Made by a program: the position numbers and the translations under genes
Notes under the pieces: generated by a model
What the model saw: only the letters and a program-made list of their open reading frames with translations
What the model was told of the DNA's origin: nothing
Databases searched by the model: none
From: Opitutia bacterium
GTDB lineage: Bacteria > Verrucomicrobiota > Verrucomicrobiia > Opitutales > UBA953
Reading direction: 5' to 3'
Length of the DNA stretch: 64,000 nucleotides
Assembly: GCA_947378905.1 (NCBI GenBank)
Contig: CANCLV010000001.1
Span: forward strand, 1 to 64,000
In this document: positions 18,675-27,294 of the stretch, piece after piece
How the letters are laid out: every line of letters starts with the position of its first letter
Position numbering within the stretch: the first letter of the stretch is position 1

Positions 18675-19513
18675 TTACTTTTACGGTATTTAAAATTCAA
18701 AGCGGCTAAAATGGCGACTGTTTCGCTGTCGGCCTCGCCATTCACTTTAGAGCTTCGGAAGTGTCTTTGAAATGCTTCGAGTGCTAACTTCATACATTTA
18801 GCTTGTGAGTTTTCGGGCTGATACCCGTAGGTTTTTAGCATCTCAAATAACTCTGAATTTTTTGGGAGTTTTTTATTATAAATAATTTTGAATCGTTCGA
18901 CGTCGACATCATCGGGCCAGGCACCCACGCCGCTTTCCGCTAAAAGTTTCCAAGGGAAATTGCTACCCGGATCCACTTTTCGACCAATGGCGATATCAGA
19001 ATGTGCCAGCACATTAGTCGCTTGAATGTGATAGCGCCTAATAATATCCAGTGACAGATTAATGACTTTGGTAATTTGCGCTTTAGGATAAACTTTGGTA
19101 TTACCATCCAGATTCACGATTTCGATTCCGATGGACGCCTGATTCATACTTTTAACATTCAGCCATTTACTTTTACCAGCATGGGACGTGGAAAATTCCT
19201 CGGAAGCTAATTTGAAAACCCTTGGTACTGGCTCATCGCTCACCAAATAATGGATGCCTACCTTATGCTGAGGGTCCTTGCCCCTCAATATATCCAAGGC
19301 GGAGGGAAGGGGTGCAGCGGTATGATGTAAGATGAGGTATGTGATGGGCGCTAACCTTGGCTCGATAGCCTCACAGCTTAAACACTGATCAGCCGGAAAG
19401 GAATTAGCCTCTGGTACTCTTTTGGTGCTCGAACCAGTAGTGCAACCTCCCAGAAACAGACCAAACAATACCCAGAGGATACATGAATCAAATGAGTGTT
19501 TTCGTGCAAACAT
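18671..19513 (-). CDS. Lipoprotein N-acetylmuramoyl-L-alanine amidase (Amidase_2, AmiD-like)
   Basis: Zinc amidase that cuts the bond between MurNAc and L-Ala in peptidoglycan. From the preferred start at 19513 it has 280 residues; a start at 19558 would give a long leader of 38 residues. The signal sequence ends in a lipobox LGGC, so it is probably membrane-anchored. The zinc-binding region has LILHHTAA and a second His in LAHSDIAIGRKVDPG, with Asp following. After the amidase domain (to about residue 185), the last 70 residues look like a peptidoglycan-binding helix bundle. AmiD of E. coli has the same layout. The gene stops against murJ, sharing CTAG. Confidence 0.88.
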   Translation of the reverse strand: MFARKHSFDSCILWVLFGLFLGGCTTGSSTKRVPEANSFPADQCLSCEAIEPRLAPITYLILHHTAAPLPSALDILRGKDPQHKVGIHYLVSDEPVPRVFKLASEEFSTSHAGKSKWLNVKSMNQASIGIEIVNLDGNTKVYPKAQITKVINLSLDIIRRYHIQATNVLAHSDIAIGRKVDPGSNFPWKLLAESGVGAWPDDVDVERFKIIYNKKLPKNSELFEMLKTYGYQPENSQAKCMKLALEAFQRHFRSSKVNGEADSETVAILAALNFKYRKSN

Positions 19514-19622
19514 CGGGTGAGTTATCCTGAGCCTATACTGGGACAGGATAGACCCCAAGATTATTCATATATTTATTGATATTATGCCTGTATTTATTGT
19601 ACTATAGTTAATTAGACATAAT

Positions 19623-19642
19623 GTATATTGTGCGAAATATAC
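19623..19642. promoter_or_regulatory. Upstream dyad in the deoR control region
   Basis: GTATATT and AATATAC form a perfect 7-base inverted repeat with a 6-base spacer, in the 201-base gap between the amidase and the deoR-type regulator. It sits 73-92 bases before the regulator start and could be an upstream operator or activator site. Confidence 0.4.
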
Positions 19643-19678
19643 GATAAGGCTGGTTTAGGCTCTGTAATCGGCTTGCCA

Positions 19679-19706
19679 TTTACATGACTGAGAACAGTCA
19701 TATAAA
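19679..19706 (+). promoter_or_regulatory. deoR-operon promoter with overlapping operator dyad
   Basis: TTTACA (19679-19684) and TATAAA (19701-19706) are 16 bases apart, each one base off consensus. Between them lies a perfect inverted repeat ATGACTG-AGAA-CAGTCAT (19684-19701), which extends to 11-base arms with one mismatch. A protein bound there would block RNA polymerase, as expected for a DeoR-type repressor. The -10 box ends 8 bases before the ATG at 19715, so the mRNA should be leaderless or nearly so, and no Shine-Dalgarno sequence is present. Confidence 0.6.
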
Positions 19707-19714
19707 TACCCCCT

Positions 19715-20491
19715 ATGAAAGTTGCACGTCATGTTATCGAAGCCCGTCGTGAGGCAATTGCAAAGCTACTCGGAAATGTTGGCTATGTCCCTGTCCTCGA
19801 AATCTGTAAGCAGTTTAATGTTTCCGAAGCTACTGCGCGTCGCGATCTCACTGAATTAGAAAGTCAGCGTCGCTTAACTAGAACTCATGGTGGCGCTTTA
19901 TCTGACTTCAATAGAAACTTCCCGCCATTAGATTCACGTAAAACTGAGGAAGCTGAAGCTAAGCAAAAAGTCGGACTCAAGGCTGCAAGCTTTGTTAAGG
20001 CTGGTATGACCATCTACATAGATTCTGGTTCGACCGTTCATTGTGCTGCTGAAGCGATTGTCGCTGCCCGTATTCCTGACTTACAAATTATCACGACCAG
20101 TATTCCAACGGCTCAGTTAGTTTGTACATTACCAGGAGTTGAAGTTTATATCCCTGGCGGATTGTATCTTGCGCAACAAGCCATGGTCGCTGGTGATCGC
20201 ACGTTAGAGGAAGTTGCCCGTTGGAATTTTGATTTAGCATTACTCGGTGCTCAAGGTATCGACGAAAACGGACTCTGGAATTCTCAGCGCGATATTTCAC
20301 ATCAACAACGTGAAGTGATTCGCCGTAGTGATTTGACGCTTATTTGCATGCACAAGTCCAAGCTTGGGCGTACCGGTCCAAGTGCTGTGACTCGAGATAT
20401 TGCCCCTCTGTATTTAGTTGTTGATGCTGATGCCGCTATGGTCGCTAAGGCCAAAGTAAAAATGCCAGCCCAGCACATCATTACCGCCTAA
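19715..20491 (+). CDS. DeoR/GlpR-family transcriptional regulator of the deoxysugar operon
   Basis: 258 residues. The N-terminal helix-turn-helix has FNVSEATARRDLTELESQ and the family hinge THGGA. The C-terminal effector domain has IYIDSGSTVHCAAE, a sugar-phosphate sensing motif. Family members usually repress, and the dyad at 19684-19701 on its own promoter suggests autorepression released by a pathway intermediate such as a 6-deoxyketose phosphate. It is the first gene of an eight-gene run reaching lutC, with small gaps, so it probably controls all of them. Confidence 0.9.
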   Translation: MKVARHVIEARREAIAKLLGNVGYVPVLEICKQFNVSEATARRDLTELESQRRLTRTHGGALSDFNRNFPPLDSRKTEEAEAKQKVGLKAASFVKAGMTIYIDSGSTVHCAAEAIVAARIPDLQIITTSIPTAQLVCTLPGVEVYIPGGLYLAQQAMVAGDRTLEEVARWNFDLALLGAQGIDENGLWNSQRDISHQQREVIRRSDLTLICMHKSKLGRTGPSAVTRDIAPLYLVVDADAAMVAKAKVKMPAQHIITA

Positions 20492-20511
20492 TTTTATCAC
20501 CCACCCTACTC

Positions 20512-22125
20512 GTGAAAAAAAATATTATCTACTTGGTCGCTAACGGCGATCTTCGTGCTTCCGCTAATCAGAAGTGTGAAAAAGAACAATTAGCGATGGA
20601 GGCGAAATTAATTTCGGCCCTCCGTGTGCTCGGTTACACCGTCAAGCGTGCTCACGGATATCGCTCCGATGTTAAGCACAGCTTCATCGATTCTCAAAAA
20701 TACGGCATCCAAGTATTTAGCAAGATCCCTCAAGATGCTCCCGTCATTGTCGCTGAAGCGGTCTGGCAATATTCTCACCACATTCTTCCAGGTTTATTAA
20801 CTCATACTGGCCCCATTTTAACTCTGGCTAATTGGTCAGGCGTTTGGCCAGGTCTCGTCGGCATGTTGAATCTCAATGGTTCACTCCTCAAGGCCGGCGT
20901 TAAATTCTCCTCGTTATGGAGTGAGGATTTCACTGATGAGAAATTTAAAAAAGGTTTAGTAGCATGGCTCAAGAAAGGTGAAGTCAAACACGCTACACCT
21001 CATGTGAAGTCCTTGAGTCGTCCGCTTGCAGGTGCTGACGCCTCTGTCGGTCGTCGCTTCGCACAAGATTTCCGTTCGCGTAAGGCTATCATGGGTGTCT
21101 TCGACGAAGGTTGTATGGGTATGTACAACGCCATTATTCCTGACGAAATCATCCATCCTACCGGAGTTTATAAAGAACGTCTCAGTCAGTCTTCTTTATA
21201 CGCCGAAATGTGGAAAGTAAAAGATGCCGAAGCGCAGAAGGCTTTAAATTGGCTACTTAAAAAAGGTATGAAGTTTGCTTGGGGTAAGAATGAAAAAACT
21301 GAACTCACCAAAGCACAGACTCTCACTCAATTGAAAATGTACATCGCCGCTGTGCGCATTGCTGATGACTTCGGCTGTGCGACCATCGGTATTCAGTATC
21401 AACAAGGTCTGAAGGATCTCGCCCCTGCCTCGGATCTCGTCGAAGGCCTCTTGAATAACCGCGAGCGCCCTCCTGTCTTTGATCGCACTAACAAGCGTGA
21501 ACTATTTAAAGGTGAAGCCCTCCCTCACTTTAACGAAGTCGATGAGTGTGCCGGTCTCGATGGATTAATCACTTATCACTTGTGGAAGAAATTAGGATTC
21601 GAACCTGAAAACACTCTGCACGATTTACGTTGGGGTCGTCAGTATGTCGGTCCATCCGGCAAGAAGATGATTGATGAGTATGTTTGGGTCTTCTTAATTT
21701 CTGGTGCTGCTCCCGTTCAACATTTCATCGGCGGATATAAAGGCACGGTTTCTGAAAGACAGCCAGCCATGTATTTCCGTTTAGGCGGTGGTACGGTTAA
21801 AGGTGTGTCCAAACCAGGTTGGATTGTTTGGTCCCGTATTTTTGTTCGTGATAACGAACTCCACGCTGACTTGGGTATCGCTGAGGTCATTGCTTTACCT
21901 CAGGCTGAAACCGAAGATCGCTGGCAGAAATCCACTCCGCAGTGGCCAATCATGCACACCGTGCTCTCGGGCATTTCTCGCGATGAAATGATGGCCCGCC
22001 ACCCTTCTAACCACATCCAAGTGGTCTATACACCCTCCCCTGCCGGCGCAAAACGCGGATTATTGGCTAAAGCCGCCGCTTTCCAAGAATTAGGCATCAA
22101 GGTGTCCCTTTGCGGTAAGTACTAA
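20512..22125 (+). CDS. L-fucose isomerase-family protein, likely 6-deoxyaldose isomerase
   Basis: 537 residues, GTG start 20 bases after the regulator. Sequence features fit the FucI/AraA-type isomerase family (DEGCMGMYNAIIPDE near the middle, several conserved acidic residues that could bind metal, a YxxGLKDL region), but it is shorter than E. coli FucI (about 590) and I cannot verify each metal ligand. In this operon it would turn an aldose (L-fucose or L-rhamnose) into the matching ketose, the substrate of the rhamnulokinase. RhaA is not otherwise present in the window. The next gene starts one base after its stop. Confidence 0.75.
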   Translation: MKKNIIYLVANGDLRASANQKCEKEQLAMEAKLISALRVLGYTVKRAHGYRSDVKHSFIDSQKYGIQVFSKIPQDAPVIVAEAVWQYSHHILPGLLTHTGPILTLANWSGVWPGLVGMLNLNGSLLKAGVKFSSLWSEDFTDEKFKKGLVAWLKKGEVKHATPHVKSLSRPLAGADASVGRRFAQDFRSRKAIMGVFDEGCMGMYNAIIPDEIIHPTGVYKERLSQSSLYAEMWKVKDAEAQKALNWLLKKGMKFAWGKNEKTELTKAQTLTQLKMYIAAVRIADDFGCATIGIQYQQGLKDLAPASDLVEGLLNNRERPPVFDRTNKRELFKGEALPHFNEVDECAGLDGLITYHLWKKLGFEPENTLHDLRWGRQYVGPSGKKMIDEYVWVFLISGAAPVQHFIGGYKGTVSERQPAMYFRLGGGTVKGVSKPGWIVWSRIFVRDNELHADLGIAEVIALPQAETEDRWQKSTPQWPIMHTVLSGISRDEMMARHPSNHIQVVYTPSPAGAKRGLLAKAAAFQELGIKVSLCGKY

Positions 22126-22126
22126 A

Positions 22127-22888
22127 ATGAGTACCGAAGCTAAGGATTTAAATCCACTCTTAGAGCTGTCGCACCAAATGGGTTCGCCCACGTTGCGTAT
22201 GGCAATTTTGGGTGAAGGTAATTCATCCATGAAACTGAATGATGAAACCTTTGCGGTAAAAGCATCCGGTACCAATCTCGAAAAACTGCAGACAAGTGAC
22301 GTCGCCGTTTGTCGCTTCGATAAACTTCTACCACTGTTTAAAGAGAATGACTTAACTGATGCCGCGATTGATAAAGCATTGTTTGATTCGCGCGTAGATT
22401 CAAATGCCAAGAAGCCTTCGATTGAAGCGCTCTTTCACGCATGGCTCTTAACTCTGCCCGGTGTCAACTGCGTCGGTCACGTTCACGCCATCGCCGTAAA
22501 TCAAATTCTCTGCTCTCCACGCGCAAAGGAATTTGCGACGCAACGACTTTTTCCTGACGAGGTTGTACTTTGCGGAACTGAATCCGTTTTAGTACCTTAC
22601 GTTGATCCAGGTTTAAGTTTAGCTAAAGCGATTCGCGATGAAACGCTGTTGTATATTCGTCGCACCGGACGTGAACCCAAAGTTATTCTGTTGAAGAATC
22701 ACGGAATCATCGCCGTGGGTTCGAGTCCCAAAGCGGTCATGGGCACATTGCTCATGGCTGAAAAGTCTGCGCAAATTTTTGTTGGTGCCGCCACCCTGGG
22801 TGGTCCCGATTTCATGTCAGCTGGACAAGTCGAACGTATTGCGGGTCGCCCTGACGAACACTACCGCCAAAAAATGCTTGGACAATAA
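22127..22888 (+). CDS. Class II aldolase/adducin-family protein
   Basis: 253 residues. The metal-binding site is visible as GHVHAI and LKNHGII with three His, and the phosphate-binding start is GEGNSSMK. Relatives include L-fuculose-1-phosphate aldolase and ribulose-5-phosphate epimerases. The product of the kinase downstream, a ketose-1-phosphate, is a plausible substrate. A second aldolase domain is fused in the rhaD gene two positions on, so the two may split fucose and rhamnose routes. It overlaps the next start by one base (TAATG), which implies coupled translation. Confidence 0.85.
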   Translation: MSTEAKDLNPLLELSHQMGSPTLRMAILGEGNSSMKLNDETFAVKASGTNLEKLQTSDVAVCRFDKLLPLFKENDLTDAAIDKALFDSRVDSNAKKPSIEALFHAWLLTLPGVNCVGHVHAIAVNQILCSPRAKEFATQRLFPDEVVLCGTESVLVPYVDPGLSLAKAIRDETLLYIRRTGREPKVILLKNHGIIAVGSSPKAVMGTLLMAEKSAQIFVGAATLGGPDFMSAGQVERIAGRPDEHYRQKMLGQ

Positions 22889-24357
22889 TGTCACACTACC
22901 TTGCCATTGATTTAGGAGCTGAGTCCGGACGCGTTATCCGTGGTTCACTACGATCTGGTAAATTGAGCATGACTGAAGTTCACCGTTTTTCTAACGGTGC
23001 GATAAAACACAAAGGCACCTTACGCTGGGATTTTCCCCGACTCATTAAAGAAATCGAAGTCGGTTTACAGAAAGCTGCGAAACTCGGACCAGTAAAATCC
23101 ATCGGCTGTGACTCTTGGGGCGTAGATTACGTTTTAATCAATCGTGCCGGTGAGATCATTGATTTACCTTATTGCTACCGGGACGAGCGCACCGACGCCA
23201 CTTTTACAGAGATTCAGAAAAAGCTTTCTCCACAAAAGATTTTCAGTGCTACGGGTATTGGGTCTCTTTCCATCAATACGCTTTATCAGTTATACGCTGA
23301 TCTCAAAACCCGTCCGAAGGCTTTAAAGAATACCGATAAATTCTTACTCATCGGTGATGCCGTAAGTTGGAAACTGACTGGAAAAATTCGTGCGGAAGAA
23401 ACTTTGATATCGGGTAGTCAATTATGGGATACTAGTAAAAATCAATGGGCGTGGCCCTTGATTGAAAAGCTAAACATTCCGAAACATCTTTTCCCTGAAA
23501 CCATCCAGCCTGGAAAAGTCATCGCAAAACTTTCACCTGCGTTAGAGAAAAAAACTAAACTCAAAAATGTTCAAGTAGTTGCGGTCTGCGCTCATGATAC
23601 CGCTTCGGCTGTGGCTGCTGTACCAGCGCCTAAGGGAAATCAATGGGCCTATCTTTCATCAGGAACTTGGTCGCTGCTGGGTGTTGAACTCAATAAGCCC
23701 TTGATCAGTGAGGCGGTCCGTAAGGCGAACTTCACTAATGAAATTGGTCATAATCGTACCACCCGCTTCCTGAAATGTTTAGTAGGACTTTGGATTTTAC
23801 AGGAATGTCGCCGCGAATGGGTTAAGACGGATAAGAAGCTCGATTATTCAAGCATCACTCAACAGGCAGAAAAATCCCCCGAGTTACGTTCTCTCATCAG
23901 ACCTGATGACAGTCGATTTTCAAAAATGGGAAGTATGGTTAAAAAAGTCCAAGACTACTGTCGTGAGACTAAACAACCCATCCCTCAATCTGTCGGTGAA
24001 ATCACCCGCTGTATTTTGGATTCTTTAGCTCTCCTCTATCGAGCAGAATTAGATGGCGTTGAAAAACTTACCCGTCGGAAAATTAAACAACTTCATATTG
24101 TCGGTGGCGGATGTCGTAATGATGTTTTAAATCAAGCCACCGCGAATGCTACAGGTCGACTCATTGTAACCGGTCCAGTTGAAGCCACCGCCATGGGAAA
24201 TATTCTAGTGCAGGCGATGGCGACGAAAGAACTCAAAAATATTGAAGAACTTCGCCAAGTAGTACGTCGCTCCAATCAATTTAAAACCTTTAAGCCGAAG
24301 TCCGCAGCACCCTGGGCTAAGGCCTACTCTATTTTCCAAAAACTTCCTAAATCTTAA
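22888..24357 (+). CDS. rhaB: Rhamnulokinase-type FGGY kinase
   Basis: Phosphorylates L-rhamnulose (possibly also L-fuculose) at C1. 489 residues. Typical RhaB features are AIDLGAESGRV at the start, LRWDF, SIGCDSWGVDYVL, PYCYRDERTD, GTWSLLGVE and VGGGCRND near the end. The FGGY ATPase core has the two actin-like halves (about 1-240 and 245-450). The ATG overlaps the preceding stop. The family assignment is firm; substrate preference is inferred from the aldolase that follows. Confidence 0.93.
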   Translation: MSHYLAIDLGAESGRVIRGSLRSGKLSMTEVHRFSNGAIKHKGTLRWDFPRLIKEIEVGLQKAAKLGPVKSIGCDSWGVDYVLINRAGEIIDLPYCYRDERTDATFTEIQKKLSPQKIFSATGIGSLSINTLYQLYADLKTRPKALKNTDKFLLIGDAVSWKLTGKIRAEETLISGSQLWDTSKNQWAWPLIEKLNIPKHLFPETIQPGKVIAKLSPALEKKTKLKNVQVVAVCAHDTASAVAAVPAPKGNQWAYLSSGTWSLLGVELNKPLISEAVRKANFTNEIGHNRTTRFLKCLVGLWILQECRREWVKTDKKLDYSSITQQAEKSPELRSLIRPDDSRFSKMGSMVKKVQDYCRETKQPIPQSVGEITRCILDSLALLYRAELDGVEKLTRRKIKQLHIVGGGCRNDVLNQATANATGRLIVTGPVEATAMGNILVQAMATKELKNIEELRQVVRRSNQFKTFKPKSAAPWAKAYSIFQKLPKS

Positions 24358-24369
24358 TTATAAAATATC

Positions 24370-26562
24370 ATGTCCTCATTAAAATATGTATCTAACCTTT
24401 GGAACGACGCTGAAGTCGCCAAGCTCGATCCAGTCGGACGATTAGTTTATCGTTCGAACAAGTTGGGAGCCGACCAGCGCATCACCAATACGGGTGGCGG
24501 TAATACCTCTTCCAAGACGGCTGAAAAAGATCCGTTATCCGGCAAGAACGTGCCCGTGCTATGGGTCAAAGGTTCAGGTGGCGATTTACGTACGTCTACT
24601 CGCGAGAATTTTTCATCACTCTATCAAGATAAGTTAATCGAGTTACAGACCGTGTATGCCGCACGTGCCGACAAGGGATTAAAGTCACAGGCTGAAGATG
24701 ACATGGTCGCGATGTACAACCACACGACGTTTAATTTAAATCCTCGAGCCTCATCGATTGATACCCCTCTGCACAGTTTCTTACCTGGCAAGCATGTCGA
24801 CCACATGCACCCTAATGCGATTATTTCAATTGCTGCTTCTAAGAATTGCGAAGCACTGACGCAAAAAATCTTCGGAGGTAAAATGGCGTATGTAAAATGG
24901 ATGCGCCCAGGTTTCGAATTAGGATTAGCGATGCAGGAAATCGCCCGCAAAGAACCTTCAACCAAGGCCATCATGATGGGGCAACACGGATTCATTTCAT
25001 GGGCTGATGATGATAAAGCCTGTTACGAACTTACCCTCTCCATGATTGAACAAGCTGCCGCTTATATCGAATCGCAGTATCAATCCAAAGGTGGCGATGC
25101 GAAAGCTTTCGGTGGCGCTAAATATCAAACGCTCGATGTGGCTAAACGAAATGAAGTCTTGGCAAAAATTTTACCCTGGCTCCGTGGTCAAGTCTCACAA
25201 GAAAAGCGTTTTATTGGAACGGTTCAGGATGATGAAAAGATTTTACGTTTCGTTAATTCGAAAGATGCACCTCGCTTAGCAGAATTAGGCACATCTTGCC
25301 CTGATCACTTCCTGCGCACGAAAATCAAACCTCTGTACATCGATTGGAATCCTCAAGCCGAGGATGTCGCCACACTTAAGTCTAAACTTCAAGCTGGTTT
25401 AGATAACTACCGTAAAGATTACGCTAAATATTATAATGCATGCAAACGTGCGAATTCACCAGCAATGCGTGATTCAAATCCTACCGTGGTTCTGATTCCT
25501 GGTGTAGGCATGGTGGCTTGGGGTAAAGATAAGTCTGAGTCACGTGTTACGGCAGAGTTTTATAATTGTGCAGTCGAAGTCATGCGCGGAGCGGAGGCGA
25601 TTGATCAGTATATTGCCCTGCCCCAACAAGAAGCTTTCGATATCGAATACTGGTTATTGGAAGAAGCTAAATTAAAGCGCATGCCTGCGGAGAAAGAATT
25701 AGCACGCCAAGTGATAATCGTGGTCGGTGCTGGTTCAGGCATCGGTAAAGAAACCGCACACCGCTTAGTTAAAGAAGGTGCCCATATCGTTTGCGTGGAT
25801 AAAAATCTCGAATCGGCCCAAGCGACGGCTAAAGAAATTACTGATAAGTATGGTATTGGTATCGGTGTTGCTGGTACTAGATTATCTAATTGCGGTCCGG
25901 CCATTGGCTTAGCTGGTGATATCATGGATCGTAACTCCATTCGTCGCATGCTTGATGAAGTCGCTTTAGCCTACGGTGGCTTTGATTCTATCTGCGTTAC
26001 CGCCGGTATCTTCGTATCACCTGATACTTCTGGACATATTCCAGATGACAAGTGGGCTCTCACATTTGCATTAAATGTAACCGGTAGTTACTTGGTGGCT
26101 GATGAAGCTTTCAAGACCTGGAAGGAACAAGGACTCCGTGGAAACATGGTTCTTACGACTAGCGCGAATGCCGTTGTGGCGAAGAAGGGTTCAGTTGCCT
26201 ACGACACATCCAAAGCCGCCGCAAATCACCTCGTACGTGAACTAGCGATGGAATTATCTCCACTCATTCGTGTTAATGGTGTTGCTCCTGCAACGGTTGT
26301 TCAAGGTTCGGCGATGTTCCCACGCGATCGCGTAATCGCATCACTCGCCAAATATAATATCCCATATACTGACGATGAAGCCTCGGAGTCTCTGACAACA
26401 AAACTCTCTAAGTTCTATGCAGAAAGAACTTTAACTAAGAATCCGATTACTCCAGCCGACCAGGCGGAGGCGTATTTCTTATTAGTCTCTAATCGACTCA
26501 ATAAAACCACCGGCCAGGTGATTACAGTCGACGGTGGCCTGCACGAGGCTTTCTTAAGATAG
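24370..26562 (+). CDS. rhaD: Bifunctional rhamnulose-1-phosphate aldolase / short-chain dehydrogenase
   Basis: 730 residues with two domains. The N-terminal part (about 1-430) is a class II aldolase, with GNTSSK and the metal motif HVDHMHPNAI, that cuts ketose-1-phosphate to DHAP and L-lactaldehyde. The C-terminal part (about 450-730) is an SDR: nucleotide loop VVGAGSGIGKE, catalytic Ser and the Tyr-x3-Lys in SVAYDTSKAA. The SDR probably oxidises lactaldehyde to lactate. Known in other bacteria as a natural fusion, so channelling of toxic lactaldehyde is plausible. LutABC, which uses the lactate, follows 3 bases later. Confidence 0.93.
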   Translation: MSSLKYVSNLWNDAEVAKLDPVGRLVYRSNKLGADQRITNTGGGNTSSKTAEKDPLSGKNVPVLWVKGSGGDLRTSTRENFSSLYQDKLIELQTVYAARADKGLKSQAEDDMVAMYNHTTFNLNPRASSIDTPLHSFLPGKHVDHMHPNAIISIAASKNCEALTQKIFGGKMAYVKWMRPGFELGLAMQEIARKEPSTKAIMMGQHGFISWADDDKACYELTLSMIEQAAAYIESQYQSKGGDAKAFGGAKYQTLDVAKRNEVLAKILPWLRGQVSQEKRFIGTVQDDEKILRFVNSKDAPRLAELGTSCPDHFLRTKIKPLYIDWNPQAEDVATLKSKLQAGLDNYRKDYAKYYNACKRANSPAMRDSNPTVVLIPGVGMVAWGKDKSESRVTAEFYNCAVEVMRGAEAIDQYIALPQQEAFDIEYWLLEEAKLKRMPAEKELARQVIIVVGAGSGIGKETAHRLVKEGAHIVCVDKNLESAQATAKEITDKYGIGIGVAGTRLSNCGPAIGLAGDIMDRNSIRRMLDEVALAYGGFDSICVTAGIFVSPDTSGHIPDDKWALTFALNVTGSYLVADEAFKTWKEQGLRGNMVLTTSANAVVAKKGSVAYDTSKAAANHLVRELAMELSPLIRVNGVAPATVVQGSAMFPRDRVIASLAKYNIPYTDDEASESLTTKLSKFYAERTLTKNPITPADQAEAYFLLVSNRLNKTTGQVITVDGGLHEAFLR

Positions 26563-26565
26563 ACT

Positions 26566-27294
26566 GTGCGCGTTTCCCTATTCATTCCCTGCTTCGTTGA
26601 CCAACTTACCCCACAGGTAGGTTTGGCGACGGTGAAGGTTTTGAAAAAACTGGGACAAGAGGTTGAATTTATCCCCACACAAACTTGTTGTGGTCAGCCC
26701 TCATATAATTCTGGTCAATGGGAAATTGCCAAAGAAGGTGCCATCCGCACTCTAGAAGTCTTTAGAGACGCCGAGGTGGTTGTCGGGCCTTCAGGCTCAT
26801 GCGTAGCTATGATCAAGAAATTTTATCCTGAACTTTTACACGGTACAAAATACGAGCAAGAGGCTAAAAATTTATCGCAACGCACTTTTGAATTTTCTGA
26901 TTTCTTGGTCACAAAACTTAAAACGATCGATATCGGTGCGTCCTTAAATAAGAAAGTGACCTACCATGATGGTTGCCACGCTCTGCGTGAATTAAGACTT
27001 AAAGAGGAGCCACGTAAATTATTACGTGCGGTTAAAGGTTTAGAATTAATTGAAACGGAAGAATCGGAATCCTGCTGTGGCTTTGGTGGTTTATTTTCGG
27101 TGAAGTTTCCGATGATTTCGACAGCGATGGTGCAGGTGAAAGCCAGTGCCCTCTCACGAACAGGTGCAGACTATATCGTGTCCTCAGACCCCTCTTGCTT
27201 ACTTCAGATTGGCGGCTGGTTGTCACGCGAAGGTAAAGTTATCAGACCTCTGCATATCGCGGAGCTCTTAGCGATGGGGATCGACCATGTCTGA
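26566..27294 (+). CDS. lutA: Lactate utilization protein A (LutA)
   Basis: Cys-rich subunit of the LutABC L-lactate oxidation complex, which turns L-lactate into pyruvate. 242 residues. Two CCG-type iron-sulfur cluster motifs are seen: TCCGQPSYN near residue 41 and SCCGFGG near residue 165, each with further partner cysteines (PCFVD, DGCHAL). The GTG start is 3 bases after rhaD, so it is in the same operon and is likely induced with it. It overlaps lutB by 8 bases. Confidence 0.92.
   Translation: MRVSLFIPCFVDQLTPQVGLATVKVLKKLGQEVEFIPTQTCCGQPSYNSGQWEIAKEGAIRTLEVFRDAEVVVGPSGSCVAMIKKFYPELLHGTKYEQEAKNLSQRTFEFSDFLVTKLKTIDIGASLNKKVTYHDGCHALRELRLKEEPRKLLRAVKGLELIETEESESCCGFGGLFSVKFPMISTAMVQVKASALSRTGADYIVSSDPSCLLQIGGWLSREGKVIRPLHIAELLAMGIDHV

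Noticed and set aside
24370..26562. Two separate genes joined by a frameshift
   Set aside because: The frame is continuous, and the aldolase-SDR fusion is known in other bacteria.
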